Under the pieces are notes generated by a model. That model made no database searches. It was not told where the DNA came from and worked only from the letters and a program-made list of their open reading frames with translations. A stretch of 64,000 bases of DNA, taken from Paraglaciecola psychrophila 170. GTDB lineage: Bacteria; Pseudomonadota; Gammaproteobacteria; Enterobacterales; Alteromonadaceae. The DNA lies in assembly GCF_000347635.1 (NCBI RefSeq), contig NC_020514.1, positions 4,836,001 through 4,900,000 on the forward strand, read 5' to 3'. The position numbers and the translations under genes are program-made. Shown piece by piece: positions 28,761-39,856 of the stretch (position 1 is its first letter; each line of letters begins with the position of its first letter).

Positions 28761-28788
28761 ACATCAAAACATCAAAACATCAAAACAT
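28761..28788. repeat. Short tandem repeat, 8-bp unit x3.5
   Basis: ACATCAAA is repeated three times followed by ACAT, in the leader just upstream of the HDOD gene. Such arrays can change copy number by slippage. Confidence 0.6.
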
Positions 28789-28809
28789 TTTTATAAGATT
28801 AGAATAATA

Positions 28810-29973
28810 ATGAGCATACTCACAAACACGGAAGAATTAATAAAACAGCGTTTTGAAGCGTTATTTTTAGATGTGAAGGCAGCACAACATAGCGCTATCA
28901 ATGAGGGTAAACCCGAGTTAAGTGTCATCGAGATTGAGCAAAGTAAAACAGCTCGATCTTTATTGCGGGTTGAAAAACAAGCGATCCGTGAAAAAGATTT
29001 AAATATTAAGTCAGATCTTAGCTTCTTAAACACCATCACTGACCAAATCAATATTGAAGTAGCAAAACGCCTAAATGAAAGTATTCAAGATACAGACCAT
29101 CTATATTCTAAAATCATAGGCATAGACAGATCATTACCCGAATTGCTTGATCTGGTTGGCATTAAAGCAGCGACTATTTCAAAAGTTGAACCTATTGCCA
29201 CCGAATTGCCATGGTTTTTCAATGACTTAATGAAGTTTGTTAATCAACCTAAATATCGGCGTATAGATAATAAAGGAAAAACGGTAGTAGTTGAAACTAT
29301 GCGAGTGGGCCTAAGCTTTTTTGGTTTAGAGAATCTAATGACTATACTTACATCTCTAGCCTTTAAACGCTCACTGCCTCAAATCACTGACCCTTACCCA
29401 CAAATAAAATTAAGGATTTGGGAGGAAGCATTAGCAACAGCAATTTCCTGCAAACAAATAGCTTCTGTGGTGGGTGTCAATCAAGACCATGCTTTTTGCA
29501 TAGGTATATTACAAACGACGGGCAAAGTGGTGGTATCAAAGTTATACTTCAGGCTCTTCGAAAGCGTGTTGCGAGAAGCCTTATTGGAAACTCACAATGC
29601 ACAAAAGCATGAAGAACACTCTGCTTTGACCAGAATTACACCATCAGGTCCATTTCTGAACCATTTAATTGATACACACGCACTAAAGATTAGTGCCAAA
29701 TTAATTGATAAAATGGCGATGAAGAGAGTCATGATAGCCAATGCAATGTTTGAAGTGGCAAATAATGAATCTGCAGTAAACCTATCGCCACTAGCGTTGG
29801 TATTAAAGCAAGGCAAAGCCTATGCTCAGTATCGAATGTTAAAAGGGCATAAGCTGATTGATTTACAGCAGTCTAAAGATTTCATACGCACCCTGCGTAT
29901 GCCTAAAGGCTCTTTAGAATTACTGAAAACAACAGATATGCACTCACTTGACTTAAGTATCAATAACGATTAA
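28810..29973 (+). CDS. HDOD domain protein
   Basis: 387 residues, cytoplasmic. An N-terminal helical stretch (1-110) precedes an HDOD-like domain around 115-320. Recognisable elements are LPELLDLVGIKAATISKVEP, MRVGLSFFGLENLMTILTSL and RIWEEALATAISCKQIASVV. Canonical HD catalytic residues are absent, as is usual for HDOD. HDOD proteins act as signalling scaffolds, often linked to cyclic di-GMP or motility. Nothing nearby reveals the partner. An 8-bp tandem repeat lies 22 bp upstream of the start. Confidence 0.7.
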   Translation: MSILTNTEELIKQRFEALFLDVKAAQHSAINEGKPELSVIEIEQSKTARSLLRVEKQAIREKDLNIKSDLSFLNTITDQINIEVAKRLNESIQDTDHLYSKIIGIDRSLPELLDLVGIKAATISKVEPIATELPWFFNDLMKFVNQPKYRRIDNKGKTVVVETMRVGLSFFGLENLMTILTSLAFKRSLPQITDPYPQIKLRIWEEALATAISCKQIASVVGVNQDHAFCIGILQTTGKVVVSKLYFRLFESVLREALLETHNAQKHEEHSALTRITPSGPFLNHLIDTHALKISAKLIDKMAMKRVMIANAMFEVANNESAVNLSPLALVLKQGKAYAQYRMLKGHKLIDLQQSKDFIRTLRMPKGSLELLKTTDMHSLDLSINND

Positions 29974-30015
29974 TTATTTTAAGCATATTCATGCAATCTC
30001 TTTAAAATAATTAAA

Positions 30016-30045
30016 TACCCCAATACGGGTATGCGCCATTGGGGT
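30016..30045 (+). promoter_or_regulatory. Two mutually exclusive hairpins between HDOD gene and astC
   Basis: ACCCCAAT (30017-30024) pairs with ATTGGGGT (30038-30045), but its 5' part also fits TACCC/GGGTA (30016-30020 with 30027-30031). Only one can form at a time. It may be the HDOD terminator or an attenuator-like leader of the ast operon. There is no long U-tract. Confidence 0.3.
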
Positions 30046-30115
30046 TGCTTGAGGCTGCGAGTGAGAACTATATTATCAGCGACTAAATAGTTATTCACTA
30101 TTCATGCAAAACTAG

Positions 30116-31450
<1,335 letters not shown>

Positions 31451-31460
31451 GTAAGCGAAC

Positions 31461-32495
31461 ATGAAAATTATTCGCCCAATCCATCCTGATGATTATTCGT
31501 CACTGAATGAAATTGCCCAAGAATCTGGGGTAGGTTTTACGTCGTTGCCAGTAAACGAAGTTTTGCTTAGAAGTAAGATAGACAAGTCAGTACAAGCCTT
31601 TGCCAAAGATGTTGCCGAGCCAGCAGATGAAAGCTATTTGTTTGTAATGCAAGACCAGGACACCCAAGAAGTGGTGGGGACTAGCGGTATTGTGGCCGGT
31701 GTAGGTTTGAACGATGCATTTTATCATTACCATTTAAGTAAGGTGGTGCATGCATCACGAGAGCTAGAAATCTACAATAATGTTGATATTCTTACCCTAT
31801 GTAACGATTACACGGGGGTCTCTGAAATATGTACATTATTTCTGCGCCAGGGTGCAAGAGAAGGCTTAAACGGTAGATTGTTATCCAAGTTTCGTTTTTT
31901 GTTTATGATGGAACATAGAAACCGTTTTGCTGAGACTATCATAGCCGAAATGCGCGGAATTAATGATGAAAATGGCCAATCACCTTTCTGGCAGTGGTTA
32001 GAAGAACATTTCTTTTCAATGGACTTCCCTACAGCAGACTACCTCACTGGTATTGGTCAAAAACAGTTCATCGCTGAGCTTATGCCAAAATACCCCATTT
32101 ATGTCAACCTGCTAAGTAAACAAGCCCAGGCCGTGATTGGTCAAGTACATGAAAAAACCAAACCCGCATTACAACTTCTTGAACAAGAGGGTTTTAGTTG
32201 CAGAGGTTATGTAGATATTTTTGACGCGGGTCCCACCGTTGAAGCTAATTTAGAACATATCCGCAGTGCGCAAGCTAGTAGAAAAATGCAGATCAAAGTG
32301 ACGGGTAACATTGATGACAGTCAACCAACATTTTTTGTTATCAATACTACTGTTCAAGACTTTCGTGGAGTGTGCACAACACTGCTTATCGATATAGATA
32401 CTGAACTTGCTACTATTGGTCAACAGGCCGCCGCCGCACTCGGTGTAAGTGATGGCGACTATATTCGCTTTGCACCTACTCATTTCAGGACATAA
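31461..32495 (+). CDS. astA: Arginine/ornithine N-succinyltransferase
   Basis: 344 residues, the standard AstA length. The GNAT-like start is [18 protein letters not shown], followed by the family hallmarks [33 protein letters not shown] and [21 protein letters not shown]. It transfers succinyl from succinyl-CoA to the alpha amino group of arginine (or ornithine), step 1 of the AST pathway. It starts 10 bp after astC and ends 2 bp before astD. Confidence 0.95.
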   Translation: MKIIRPIHPDDYSSLNEIAQESGVGFTSLPVNEVLLRSKIDKSVQAFAKDVAEPADESYLFVMQDQDTQEVVGTSGIVAGVGLNDAFYHYHLSKVVHASRELEIYNNVDILTLCNDYTGVSEICTLFLRQGAREGLNGRLLSKFRFLFMMEHRNRFAETIIAEMRGINDENGQSPFWQWLEEHFFSMDFPTADYLTGIGQKQFIAELMPKYPIYVNLLSKQAQAVIGQVHEKTKPALQLLEQEGFSCRGYVDIFDAGPTVEANLEHIRSAQASRKMQIKVTGNIDDSQPTFFVINTTVQDFRGVCTTLLIDIDTELATIGQQAAAALGVSDGDYIRFAPTHFRT

Positions 32496-32497
32496 TC

Positions 32498-33970
32498 ATG
32501 AATACGCACACACATTTTATCGCTGACAACTGGTTAGCTGGTGAAGGTCACGACATAAAATCAATTGATCCTGCAAAGAAAAACGTCATTTGGCAGGCTA
32601 AATCGGCATCTCAAGAACAAGTTAATTCAGCCGTCAAGGCTGCCCGCTCGGCATTTGCTTCTTGGAGTAATCTGACGTTTGATGAGCGCTTAGTTTTTGT
32701 TAAAAAGTTCGCAGAATTACTCGCCCAGAATAAACAAGCTATTGCTTTGAGTATTGCTCAAGAGACGGGCAAACCATTATGGGAAACGGCAACTGAAGTA
32801 GGCGCTATGATAGGTAAAATTGCTTTGTCAGAAAAAGCTTACCATGAGCGAACCGGTACAGTAGAAAATGCCATGCCCTTAGGTAAAGCATTTATTCGCC
32901 ACAAACCCCATGGCGTAGTCGCGGTATTTGGTCCATACAACTTCCCAGGACATTTACCCAATGGACATATCGTTCCTGCACTATTAGCAGGTAATACTAT
33001 TGTTTTTAAGCCAAGCGATCTTACGCCTTTGGTAGCAGAAAAAACCTTAGAACTGTGGCAGCAAGCTGGTTTACCTGCTGGGGTATTGAACATGGTTCAA
33101 GGTGAAGTAGAAACAGGCAAAGCACTTGCCTCTCATAGTGGATTAGATGGCCTGTTTTTTACCGGTAGTTCGCGTACTGGTAGATTGTTACACGAGCAAT
33201 TTGCTGGGCATCCTGGAAAAATATTGGCCTTGGAGATGGGTGGAAATAACCCACTAATAGTCAAAGATGCGGCGGATATCAAAGCTGTAGTGCACGATAT
33301 TATCCAATCAGCCTTTGTCACTTCTGGTCAACGTTGTACTTGCGCGCGCCGTTTGTTTATTCAACAGGGTGAAGCTGGTGATGTCATTATGAATAAATTG
33401 ATTGAAGCCACTAACAACATTCAAGTTGGGATGTATGATGCCGAAGCACAGCCTTTTATGGGCGCAATGGTTTCACAACATGCCGCGTCTTTAATGGTCA
33501 AAGCACAACAACAGTTGCTCACCCTTGGGGCGAAATCCTTAGTCGAGCTTAAGCATCTAGATATTGAGTCTGGTTTTGTTAGTCCAGGTATTATTGACGT
33601 GACTGACATCATTAAGGATATGCCAGATGAAGAACATTTTGGTCCTTTACTTAAAGTCATTCGTTATACTGACTTTGACCAAGCCATTGATGAGGCCAAC
33701 AATACTAGCTTTGGATTATCCGCAGGGTTATTGGCCGATAATCAAGCAGACTACGAACATTTTTATCAGCGTATTCGTGCTGGAATAGTTAACTGGAATA
33801 GGCCTATTACTGGCGCCAGTGGTGCAGCACCTTTTGGTGGGATTGGCGATAGTGGCAATCATAGAGCGAGTGCTTACTACGCTGCTGATTACTGTTCTTA
33901 CCCAGTTGCTTCAGTAGAATTAGAAAAAACAACACTACCTGATACGTTGAGTCCAGGATTAAGTATTTAA
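32498..33970 (+). CDS. astD: Succinylglutamate-semialdehyde dehydrogenase
   Basis: 490 residues, aldehyde dehydrogenase superfamily: [60 protein letters not shown] with the catalytic Glu, and the nucleophile Cys in [12 protein letters not shown]. It oxidises N-succinylglutamate semialdehyde to N-succinylglutamate with NAD. It is part of the astC-astA-astD unit. astB and astE are not in the window. Confidence 0.95.
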   Translation: MNTHTHFIADNWLAGEGHDIKSIDPAKKNVIWQAKSASQEQVNSAVKAARSAFASWSNLTFDERLVFVKKFAELLAQNKQAIALSIAQETGKPLWETATEVGAMIGKIALSEKAYHERTGTVENAMPLGKAFIRHKPHGVVAVFGPYNFPGHLPNGHIVPALLAGNTIVFKPSDLTPLVAEKTLELWQQAGLPAGVLNMVQGEVETGKALASHSGLDGLFFTGSSRTGRLLHEQFAGHPGKILALEMGGNNPLIVKDAADIKAVVHDIIQSAFVTSGQRCTCARRLFIQQGEAGDVIMNKLIEATNNIQVGMYDAEAQPFMGAMVSQHAASLMVKAQQQLLTLGAKSLVELKHLDIESGFVSPGIIDVTDIIKDMPDEEHFGPLLKVIRYTDFDQAIDEANNTSFGLSAGLLADNQADYEHFYQRIRAGIVNWNRPITGASGAAPFGGIGDSGNHRASAYYAADYCSYPVASVELEKTTLPDTLSPGLSI

Positions 33971-33994
33971 TTTTAGAACGAGAGTTTTAGCGCT

Positions 33995-34813
33995 ATGCAT
34001 AACAAAATTGATAGATTGTTTAGCCATTTATGGCAAGATTATCTAATTATTACGCCTTCGGCAAAAAAAGTTCATGACTTGTTGGAAGGATACGAGTCTA
34101 AACATTTGGGTAAAACGTCTAAATTAGTTAATGACCATATTGCACTGCGCACTTTTAATATAGAAAAAATCAACTTGGATAAACTTGCAGCACATTTCCT
34201 AGCACTAGGTTACACCGAGCAAGGCCAATATGAGTTTGTAGAAAAAAAGCTACGTGCTAAACACTTTGAACATACAGATGATACTCATCCCAAAGTATTT
34301 ATTAGTGAACTTATAGTTGAAGATATGCCTTTTGATGTGCAGCAAATTATTCTGAAAATGACGGATAACATTTCTGATGATGCTGCGGCGCAGGACAACT
34401 TCTTGTATTCAGGTACACATTGGCAAGTCAGTCCACAAGAATATGATGTTTTAGCTGCACACTCTGAATATGCAGCTTGGATGTCAGTTTGGGGATTTAG
34501 GGCGAATCATTTTACTGTGAGCTTAAATCACATGGGGCATTTTCAATCTCTGGCACAAATAAACACCCTATTAAAAAGTGAAGGTTTTATACTTAATTCT
34601 TCAGGCGGTGAAATCAAAGGGGGTCCAGAGGTTTTATTGGCTCAGTCATCTACTATGGCAGACAAAATAGAAGTACAGTTCACTAATTGCAAGAAATTAG
34701 TACCTAGCTGTTTTTATGAATTCGCTCAGCGTTACAAGATGCCAACTGGAAAGTTATACCAAGGTTTTGTAGCCGCTTCTGCAGATAAAATATTTGAAAG
34801 CACCAATATTTGA
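33995..34813 (+). CDS. DUF1338 / HglS-like (2-oxoadipate dioxygenase fold) protein
   Basis: 272 residues. NDHIALRTFNIEKINLDKLA near residue 45, WGFRANHFTVSLNHMG near 169 and the Glu in KIEVQFTNCK near 223 resemble the His/His/Glu metal site of the DUF1338 family (VOC-like fold; HglS converts 2-oxoadipate to 2-hydroxyglutarate in lysine catabolism). It is shorter than HglS (about 450). It lies 24 bp after astD, before a terminator, so it is probably in the arginine/amino-acid degradation operon. The substrate is unknown. Confidence 0.75.
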   Translation: MHNKIDRLFSHLWQDYLIITPSAKKVHDLLEGYESKHLGKTSKLVNDHIALRTFNIEKINLDKLAAHFLALGYTEQGQYEFVEKKLRAKHFEHTDDTHPKVFISELIVEDMPFDVQQIILKMTDNISDDAAAQDNFLYSGTHWQVSPQEYDVLAAHSEYAAWMSVWGFRANHFTVSLNHMGHFQSLAQINTLLKSEGFILNSSGGEIKGGPEVLLAQSSTMADKIEVQFTNCKKLVPSCFYEFAQRYKMPTGKLYQGFVAASADKIFESTNI

Positions 34814-34854
34814 ACGTACAAATAGCTAACTACGAAAACGTTATAACAATATAA

Positions 34855-34890
34855 TAAAAAAGCCAGTTGTGTAACAACTGGCTTTTTTAT
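34855..34890. terminator. Bidirectional terminator between ast operon and erpA
   Basis: AGCCAGTTGT pairs with ACAACTGGCT (10 bp, loop GTA), with an A-run before and a T-run after, serving both converging genes. Confidence 0.88.
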
Positions 34891-34914
34891 GTTTCAGGAA
34901 TTGTTAAACTCACA

Positions 34915-35259
34915 CTAGACGGTAAACGAAGCACCACAACCACATGTGGTTGTTGCGTTAGGGTTCGTCACTAAAAAGCGAGAACCTTCTAATCCTTCAG
35001 TGTAATCAACCTCTCCGCCCACCAAATATTGTAAGCTCATGGGGTCAACCACTAAAGTTACTTCGTTTTTATCTATTGTGGTGTCACCTTCATTGACCTT
35101 TTCATCAAAGGTAAATCCGTATTGGAAGCCAGAACAGCCTCCACCGGTCACATACACACGTAGTTTAAGATTTGGATTTTCTTCTTCTTCCACCAACGTT
35201 TTTACTTTTCTAGCGGCAGCATCAGAAAATTCAATAGGTAACGCGATTTGCACTGTCAT
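34915..35259 (-). CDS. erpA: Iron-sulfur cluster insertion protein ErpA
   Basis: 114 residues, A-type Fe-S carrier. The three cluster cysteines are in [11 protein letters not shown] and in [14 protein letters not shown] at the C-terminus. [19 protein letters not shown] is the ErpA-specific stretch. It delivers [4Fe-4S]/[2Fe-2S] clusters to apo-proteins such as IspG. The preceding minus-strand gene starts 114 bp upstream of it. Confidence 0.96.
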   Translation of the reverse strand: MTVQIALPIEFSDAAARKVKTLVEEEENPNLKLRVYVTGGGCSGFQYGFTFDEKVNEGDTTIDKNEVTLVVDPMSLQYLVGGEVDYTEGLEGSRFLVTNPNATTTCGCGASFTV

Positions 35260-35372
35260 AACTTGCCTCAGTAAAAAATTGAATGACTTTTATTGGGTAG
35301 ATTATCTAGTACTTGACTAATATGGTCAAGTATTCACTAAGACTAATTAATTCAGAATCAGTTCTGTTAAGC

Positions 35373-36131
35373 CTAGTAGGGGTTAATGACCCAATCGAAT
35401 ACGGTGGTTAACTCGCCTTTCTTGCGTTTAAACTGAAACATATCAGCATGTACGGATACTTGCTCTGGTTGAAAACCTTCTGGTAAACTTATCTCTCCGG
35501 CAATGACCTGAAAATATTTAAAGCTAAAGGTCAAACTTTTTTGCTCTTGATCAGACAACATAGAATCCAATGTATATTGCTTAGCTTTACCATTTTCACT
35601 GCCGATTAAAGTAACTTTTAAATTACCTTTAAGGGTATTTTTGGTTTTATTTTGTTGCATCAAAACTAATTCAAATCGAAAAGAATTATCACTCAACGCA
35701 GGCTCTAGATTAAACCCCTCAATCAGAAAACCTTGTTCATTCAATTCTGGTGCCATTACTTGTTGATAAAAAGCGAGTTGGGTGCGCAAGTCTTTTTCAA
35801 CGTCAATGCTTTTTCCAATTTCAATAAAGTGTTGCTGTTGAGTCAGCTTTGCAACCTCGAGTTCAACCCCTAGGATGTTTAAATTTTTAATCAGCTTTTC
35901 ATTTTCCAACTTAAGGTTATAAATGCTTTTTTCATGTGTGGATATTGTCATTTGTTGTTGAGTGTAATTCGCATTACCCCAGAAAAAACCTAGATACACA
36001 GTGACCGCAATCATCACTATTAGAATCAAATAAAATTGAAATGCGCCAAATTTATTTTTAAGTTCAGAAATAATCAATTTATGCCCTTTTAAAAGCGGTA
36101 AAACTTTGCCTCGTTGATATAATGTTATCAT
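35373..36131 (-). CDS. Membrane-anchored coiled-coil protein (possibly DUF6776)
   Basis: 252 residues. A basic N-terminal segment is followed by one membrane helix at about 31-50 (FQFYLILIVMIAVTVYLGFF), a coiled coil at about 60-110 (YNLKLENEKLIKNLNILGVE), and a C-terminal beta-rich periplasmic domain (RFELVLMQQNKTKNTLKGNL, LTFSFKYFQVIAGEISLPEGF). The architecture is like PilN/PilO-type linkers. Placement beside erpA is common in this class, and I think the family is DUF6776, but that is from memory. Function unknown. Confidence 0.65.
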   Translation of the reverse strand: MITLYQRGKVLPLLKGHKLIISELKNKFGAFQFYLILIVMIAVTVYLGFFWGNANYTQQQMTISTHEKSIYNLKLENEKLIKNLNILGVELEVAKLTQQQHFIEIGKSIDVEKDLRTQLAFYQQVMAPELNEQGFLIEGFNLEPALSDNSFRFELVLMQQNKTKNTLKGNLKVTLIGSENGKAKQYTLDSMLSDQEQKSLTFSFKYFQVIAGEISLPEGFQPEQVSVHADMFQFKRKKGELTTVFDWVINPY

Positions 36132-36263
36132 TTAGTCCTTTAAAATAGTCGATTGATTTATCAAACATTTAATTTTATGGCTGTATGAAAAAGATTAACT
36201 CTATAAAATACAGTGACTTGTGATAGAATGTTTTAAATCTCAGTTATCAGCCCATTTGTAATT

Positions 36264-37505
36264 GTGAACCTCAACACTTTTAGACAAGAACTAGCCACAC
36301 CACGCACGTCTATACAGCTGTGTATTATCGGTATTGTGGGTGGAATTTGCGCCGCATCCTTAATTATTATATTCCGTTTAAGCGTTGAATGGCTGCAAAA
36401 ATTATTCTTACCTGAGGTAAATGATTTCGGCGCTTTAGACCCACTCATGCGTTTTTTTCTTCCTTGTATAGGCGCCATAGCTATAGTGCTAATTGCTTAT
36501 CTGACAGGATTTAAACACTATCGCATGGGGATCCCTTTTGTTATCCATAGAATCAAACACTACTATGGGCATATTCCTTTTAGAACAGCGATTAACCAGT
36601 TCTTTGGGGGAACTTTAGCTTTAGTCAGTGGTTTTTCGGTAGGCCGAGAAGGGCCATCTGTGCATTTAGGTGCATTCGGCAGCAGCTTTTTTGGTCAATG
36701 GTTGAAGTTTCCTCATAACAGTATTCGCATTTTATCTGGATGTGGTATTGCAGCCGGTATCTCTGCTTCTTTCAACACACCATTTGCAGCCGTAATTTTT
36801 GTTATGGAAGTTGTGTTGCGAGAATACAAAATCCATATTTTTATTCCCGTTATGCTGGCTGCAGCTTGCGGCACAGTATTAACACGTATTTTTTTTGGTG
36901 AGGCACAAGAGTTATCTTTTATTCAATTCAACGAATTCAGCCGCTGGATTTACATATACTTGATCATCTTTGGTATCTTACTAGGCTGCCTTGCGTCATT
37001 GTTTAATAAAACATTGATGCTGGTCATCAGCGGTTTTAGCCGTATAAATATGGTTCGTCGCTTATTAATTGCGGGGCTCATTACCGGCGCAGTAGGATAT
37101 ATTTTACCAGATGCGTTAGGTGCACATTTCCACTCTGCACACGTTTTAATCGCACAAAATGAAAATATTCAGTTGCTAATCGGAGTGGTCGCGGCCAAGT
37201 TTTTATTAACTATCTTTGCAATCGGCCTAGGGATCCCTGGAGGCATAATCGGCCCAGTGTTTGTTATAGGGATGCTAAGTGGTGTTATTCTTGCCTTCCC
37301 ACTAGGTTTTTTATTAGATGACGTCAGTAACTTAAATGGCAGCTTTTCTCTGTTGGGAATGGCCGGGCTGATGACGGCAGTTATTCATGCACCATTAGCG
37401 GCATTATCAGCAGTTATGGAGTTATCCTACAGTCCAGAGATGATTCTCCCAACGATCCTGGTGATAGTGCCTGCGTATGTGACTTCTACACAGTTTTTTA
37501 GGTAA
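36264..37505 (+). CDS. ClC-family chloride channel/antiporter, membrane domain (frameshifted at its end)
   Basis: 413 residues covering the whole ClC membrane domain: the gating-Glu motif GREGPSVHLG (E129), GCGIAAGISASFNTPFAAV, LGIPGGIIGPVFVIGM and GMAGLMTAVIHAPLAA. The usual GSGIP chloride-selectivity segment reads YRMGIPFVI here, so the central Ser is replaced. The frame stops at 37503-37505 right after a six-T run. The C-terminal part of a ClC protein continues in another frame, so this is the N-terminal part of a split gene. Start is a GTG at 36264. Confidence 0.85.
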   Translation: MNLNTFRQELATPRTSIQLCIIGIVGGICAASLIIIFRLSVEWLQKLFLPEVNDFGALDPLMRFFLPCIGAIAIVLIAYLTGFKHYRMGIPFVIHRIKHYYGHIPFRTAINQFFGGTLALVSGFSVGREGPSVHLGAFGSSFFGQWLKFPHNSIRILSGCGIAAGISASFNTPFAAVIFVMEVVLREYKIHIFIPVMLAAACGTVLTRIFFGEAQELSFIQFNEFSRWIYIYLIIFGILLGCLASLFNKTLMLVISGFSRINMVRRLLIAGLITGAVGYILPDALGAHFHSAHVLIAQNENIQLLIGVVAAKFLLTIFAIGLGIPGGIIGPVFVIGMLSGVILAFPLGFLLDDVSNLNGSFSLLGMAGLMTAVIHAPLAALSAVMELSYSPEMILPTILVIVPAYVTSTQFFR

Positions 37506-37566
37506 TAGCTCTATTTTTACTCAGCAATTAGATTATCAAAAGTTACCTTATACCATTTCTTCCGTT

Positions 37567-37968
37567 ATGGAATCGCTGCAAAAGACTGGCGTATTAGCTG
37601 TTATGAACAAGGAATTTAAACTTTTTAAGAAAAATAATGAAGGTATTGAGGATAACAACAACAACGAGCAGCTAATAAGCATATTGGATAAGGAACATCA
37701 TAACGCCATAGTTCAACATTCAGTTGATATACAAGGGACTGCTACATATTCATTAATTGAATATGACAAAGGAAAAGACGGTGAAGCAATGCGCTTAAAC
37801 TTTATTCCAATGCAAGGGGTCAATTTTCAAGCTACGCTAGCTGAAGTTTATAGCTTATTAGAAGTTAACAGAAATGGTGCGGTATATATATTTTCAACCT
37901 CAGAAGAAATATTAGGTATTATTACTTGGAAAACACTCAGACACCACCTACATAAAGCAAGTTACTAG
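37567..37968 (+). CDS. C-terminal cytoplasmic fragment of the ClC protein (frameshift product)
   Basis: In the frame of this piece the DNA is open back to the T-run at 37494-37499 and reads NSSIFTQQLDYQKLPYTISS before the first ATG at 37567. That is the linker expected directly after the last ClC membrane helix. The rest (MESLQKTGVLAVMNKEFKL, GAVYIFSTSEEILGIITWK) resembles a CBS-like regulatory region. It is probably not a separate gene: removing one base from the T-run would fuse it to the channel. No ribosome site is seen before 37567. Confidence 0.7.
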   Translation: MESLQKTGVLAVMNKEFKLFKKNNEGIEDNNNNEQLISILDKEHHNAIVQHSVDIQGTATYSLIEYDKGKDGEAMRLNFIPMQGVNFQATLAEVYSLLEVNRNGAVYIFSTSEEILGIITWKTLRHHLHKASY

Positions 37969-37976
37969 GAAGCACA

Positions 37977-38405
37977 ATGATGTTACTTTGGATAAAAGCA
38001 CTACACGTATTTTTTATGGTTGCTTGGATGTCAGGCTTGTTTTATTTGCCTAGACTGATGGTCTATCACGCACAGACAGATATACAGGAAGTGAAAGATC
38101 AGTTCAAAATAATGGAAAAGCGACTCTGGTATTTTGTTACACCTTTTGCCTTATTGACCTTAGTATTTGGGGTATGGTTAATCAATTTATATGGAAAAGA
38201 ATGGTTTGTTACATCCAAATGGCTACATATTAAACTAATTTTAGTCACTGTGTTATATGCTTACCATGGCTACTTGTTTGTATTAGTAAGAAAATTTTCT
38301 AAAGATGAAAATACACATTCTTCACGCTTCTTCCGTTTTTTAAATGAAGCACCAGTTTTGATTGTTTTAGCTATTATCGTTCTAGCGATTGTAAAATATT
38401 TCTAA
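37977..38405 (+). CDS. hemJ: Protoporphyrinogen IX oxidase HemJ
   Basis: 142 residues with four predicted membrane helices. MLLWIKALHVFFMVAWMSGL and FYLPRLMVYHA carry the conserved heme-ligand His10 and the motif region of UPF0093/HemJ, and WLHIKLILVTVLYAYHGY is the third helix. It oxidises protoporphyrinogen IX in heme synthesis, in species lacking HemG/HemY. It begins 8 bp after the ClC C-terminal piece. Confidence 0.88.
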   Translation: MMLLWIKALHVFFMVAWMSGLFYLPRLMVYHAQTDIQEVKDQFKIMEKRLWYFVTPFALLTLVFGVWLINLYGKEWFVTSKWLHIKLILVTVLYAYHGYLFVLVRKFSKDENTHSSRFFRFLNEAPVLIVLAIIVLAIVKYF

Positions 38406-38451
38406 ATTTTTGCTCAATACCAATACTCTATAAAAATTCAGGAGAGTCGAC

Positions 38452-38637
38452 ATGGATGTCAATCATAAACGACTCAAGCATTTAGCTGTCCAGACTGACG
38501 CGGCATTTGAAGAATATAAACAGAATCCAGCATCTGAAAATCACGCTCAAGCCTATGAAGATGCCAAATCTGCCCTCGATCACTATATGCTACAAATCCG
38601 TCAATCTATGCTGCAAATAAGTAAAAACTATAAATAA
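38452..38637 (+). CDS. Small conserved-looking helical protein
   Basis: 61 residues (MDVNHKRLKHLAVQTDAAFE ...), highly charged and helical, with no Cys, signal or membrane segment. A strong CAGGAGAG ribosome site lies 6 bases before the ATG. It sits between hemJ and folE on the same strand. No family is recognised. The clear ribosome site and codon pattern support translation. Confidence 0.6.
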   Translation: MDVNHKRLKHLAVQTDAAFEEYKQNPASENHAQAYEDAKSALDHYMLQIRQSMLQISKNYK

Positions 38638-38780
38638 TTTAGCATTCCAACAGACATAAATATGGCGCTGGTATTTAATACTATCCTCAGAAAATGTTAT
38701 GATCGGAGAATCCAGTTATGGGTTATTCCAGTACCAAATACTCATACTCATTAATACCACTGTTCTAAGAGTCAAATTAC

Positions 38781-39335
38781 ATGTCAGATAAATTAGCCGG
38801 CCACTATTCAGATATCCTTTCAATCTTAGGGGAGGATGTTAGCCGCGGTGGATTAGTAGATACGCCCCAACGCGCGGCCAAAGCAATGCAATTTTTAACT
38901 GATGGTTATCAAAAAGATTTAGATGGCGTTGTAAATGGGGCTATTTTCGAAGCAGACACAGATGAAATGGTCATTATACAAGACATCGAGTTCTACTCAT
39001 TGTGTGAACATCATATTTTACCTTTTATCGGACGTTGCCATATTGCCTACCTACCCAATGGCAAAGTGTTGGGGTTATCAAAGTTTGCTCGCATTGTTGA
39101 TATGTTCGCTAGACGTTTACAAATCCAAGAAGGGTTAACCAAACAAATTGCCGATGCCGTGCAAAAAGTGACTGGCGCTACAGGTGTAGGGGTGATTATG
39201 GAAGGTAAACACATGTGTATGATGATGCGCGGTGTACAAAAGCAGAATTCTTCTATGATAACTTCAGTGATGTTAGGCTCTATGCGCACATCTGATGCCA
39301 CCCGTAATGAATTTTTGCGCTTAATCGGTAAATAA
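38781..39335 (+). CDS. folE: GTP cyclohydrolase I
   Basis: 184 residues. Zinc ligands are in [20 protein letters not shown] and later [28 protein letters not shown] and QNSSMITS are typical of FolE type I. It makes 7,8-dihydroneopterin triphosphate for folate synthesis. ATG at 38781 in good family position. Confidence 0.96.
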   Translation: MSDKLAGHYSDILSILGEDVSRGGLVDTPQRAAKAMQFLTDGYQKDLDGVVNGAIFEADTDEMVIIQDIEFYSLCEHHILPFIGRCHIAYLPNGKVLGLSKFARIVDMFARRLQIQEGLTKQIADAVQKVTGATGVGVIMEGKHMCMMMRGVQKQNSSMITSVMLGSMRTSDATRNEFLRLIGK

Positions 39336-39421
39336 ACCTATGAAAGGCAAAAACGTGTTTAACATCTAGGTTCAATTTCCAGCTGTTTGTGAATGTTAGA
39401 GCCTTCGATTTGTTCTCAGAC

Positions 39422-39856
39422 TTACAAATTCCTGTAGCCATAGTTTGACTGATTTTTTCTCAGCCTTTTCTTGTCCGATTTCGCCCAATAGAGGCAATAC
39501 GACATAGGTATCCAGCCTGGTGATTTTTCGTCGAAAGGGGCAATTGAAAAGTATTTTACCCCGATGTCCCTGTGGCTTTCCTTATATAGGTTTGTAATCT
39601 CTTTCAAAGGCTCCTCTGTCCCAGCAGCGGCTAATGCAGCCAGGGAGTCAGCGAAGCACTGGCGGATCCGTGACTGGCGAGACTAATGCATACGCTTAAC
39701 AACATTGGCTATATGCCGCACTTCAAGCTCGGTAACGGGCACACGCTGGGAGCAGCAAGATGCACAGCCATCTTTACAGCTGATATTTTTTTTGCTTTTA
39801 CGCTTTGTTCTATTGAGTGAGAAACAATCTGATTGGTAAGTAACTGATAAACTGTA
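39422..39856 (-). pseudogene. YkgJ-like cysteine-cluster protein remnant with internal amber codon
   Basis: On the minus strand the frame is open from 39856 to 39422 except for a TAG at 39683-39685. The upstream part reads NISCKDGCASCCSQRVPVTE then LEVRHIANVVKRMH. This is the CxxGCxxCC-type zinc/iron-chelating start of YkgJ-family proteins. After the stop it continues in the same frame with RIRQCFADSLAALAAAG, PLKEITNLYKESHRDIGVKY and ends RNL. No ATG, GTG or TTG precedes the cysteine motif. A TTG at 39607 behind GAGGAG could start a 61-residue product. I treat it as a decayed gene. Confidence 0.4.
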
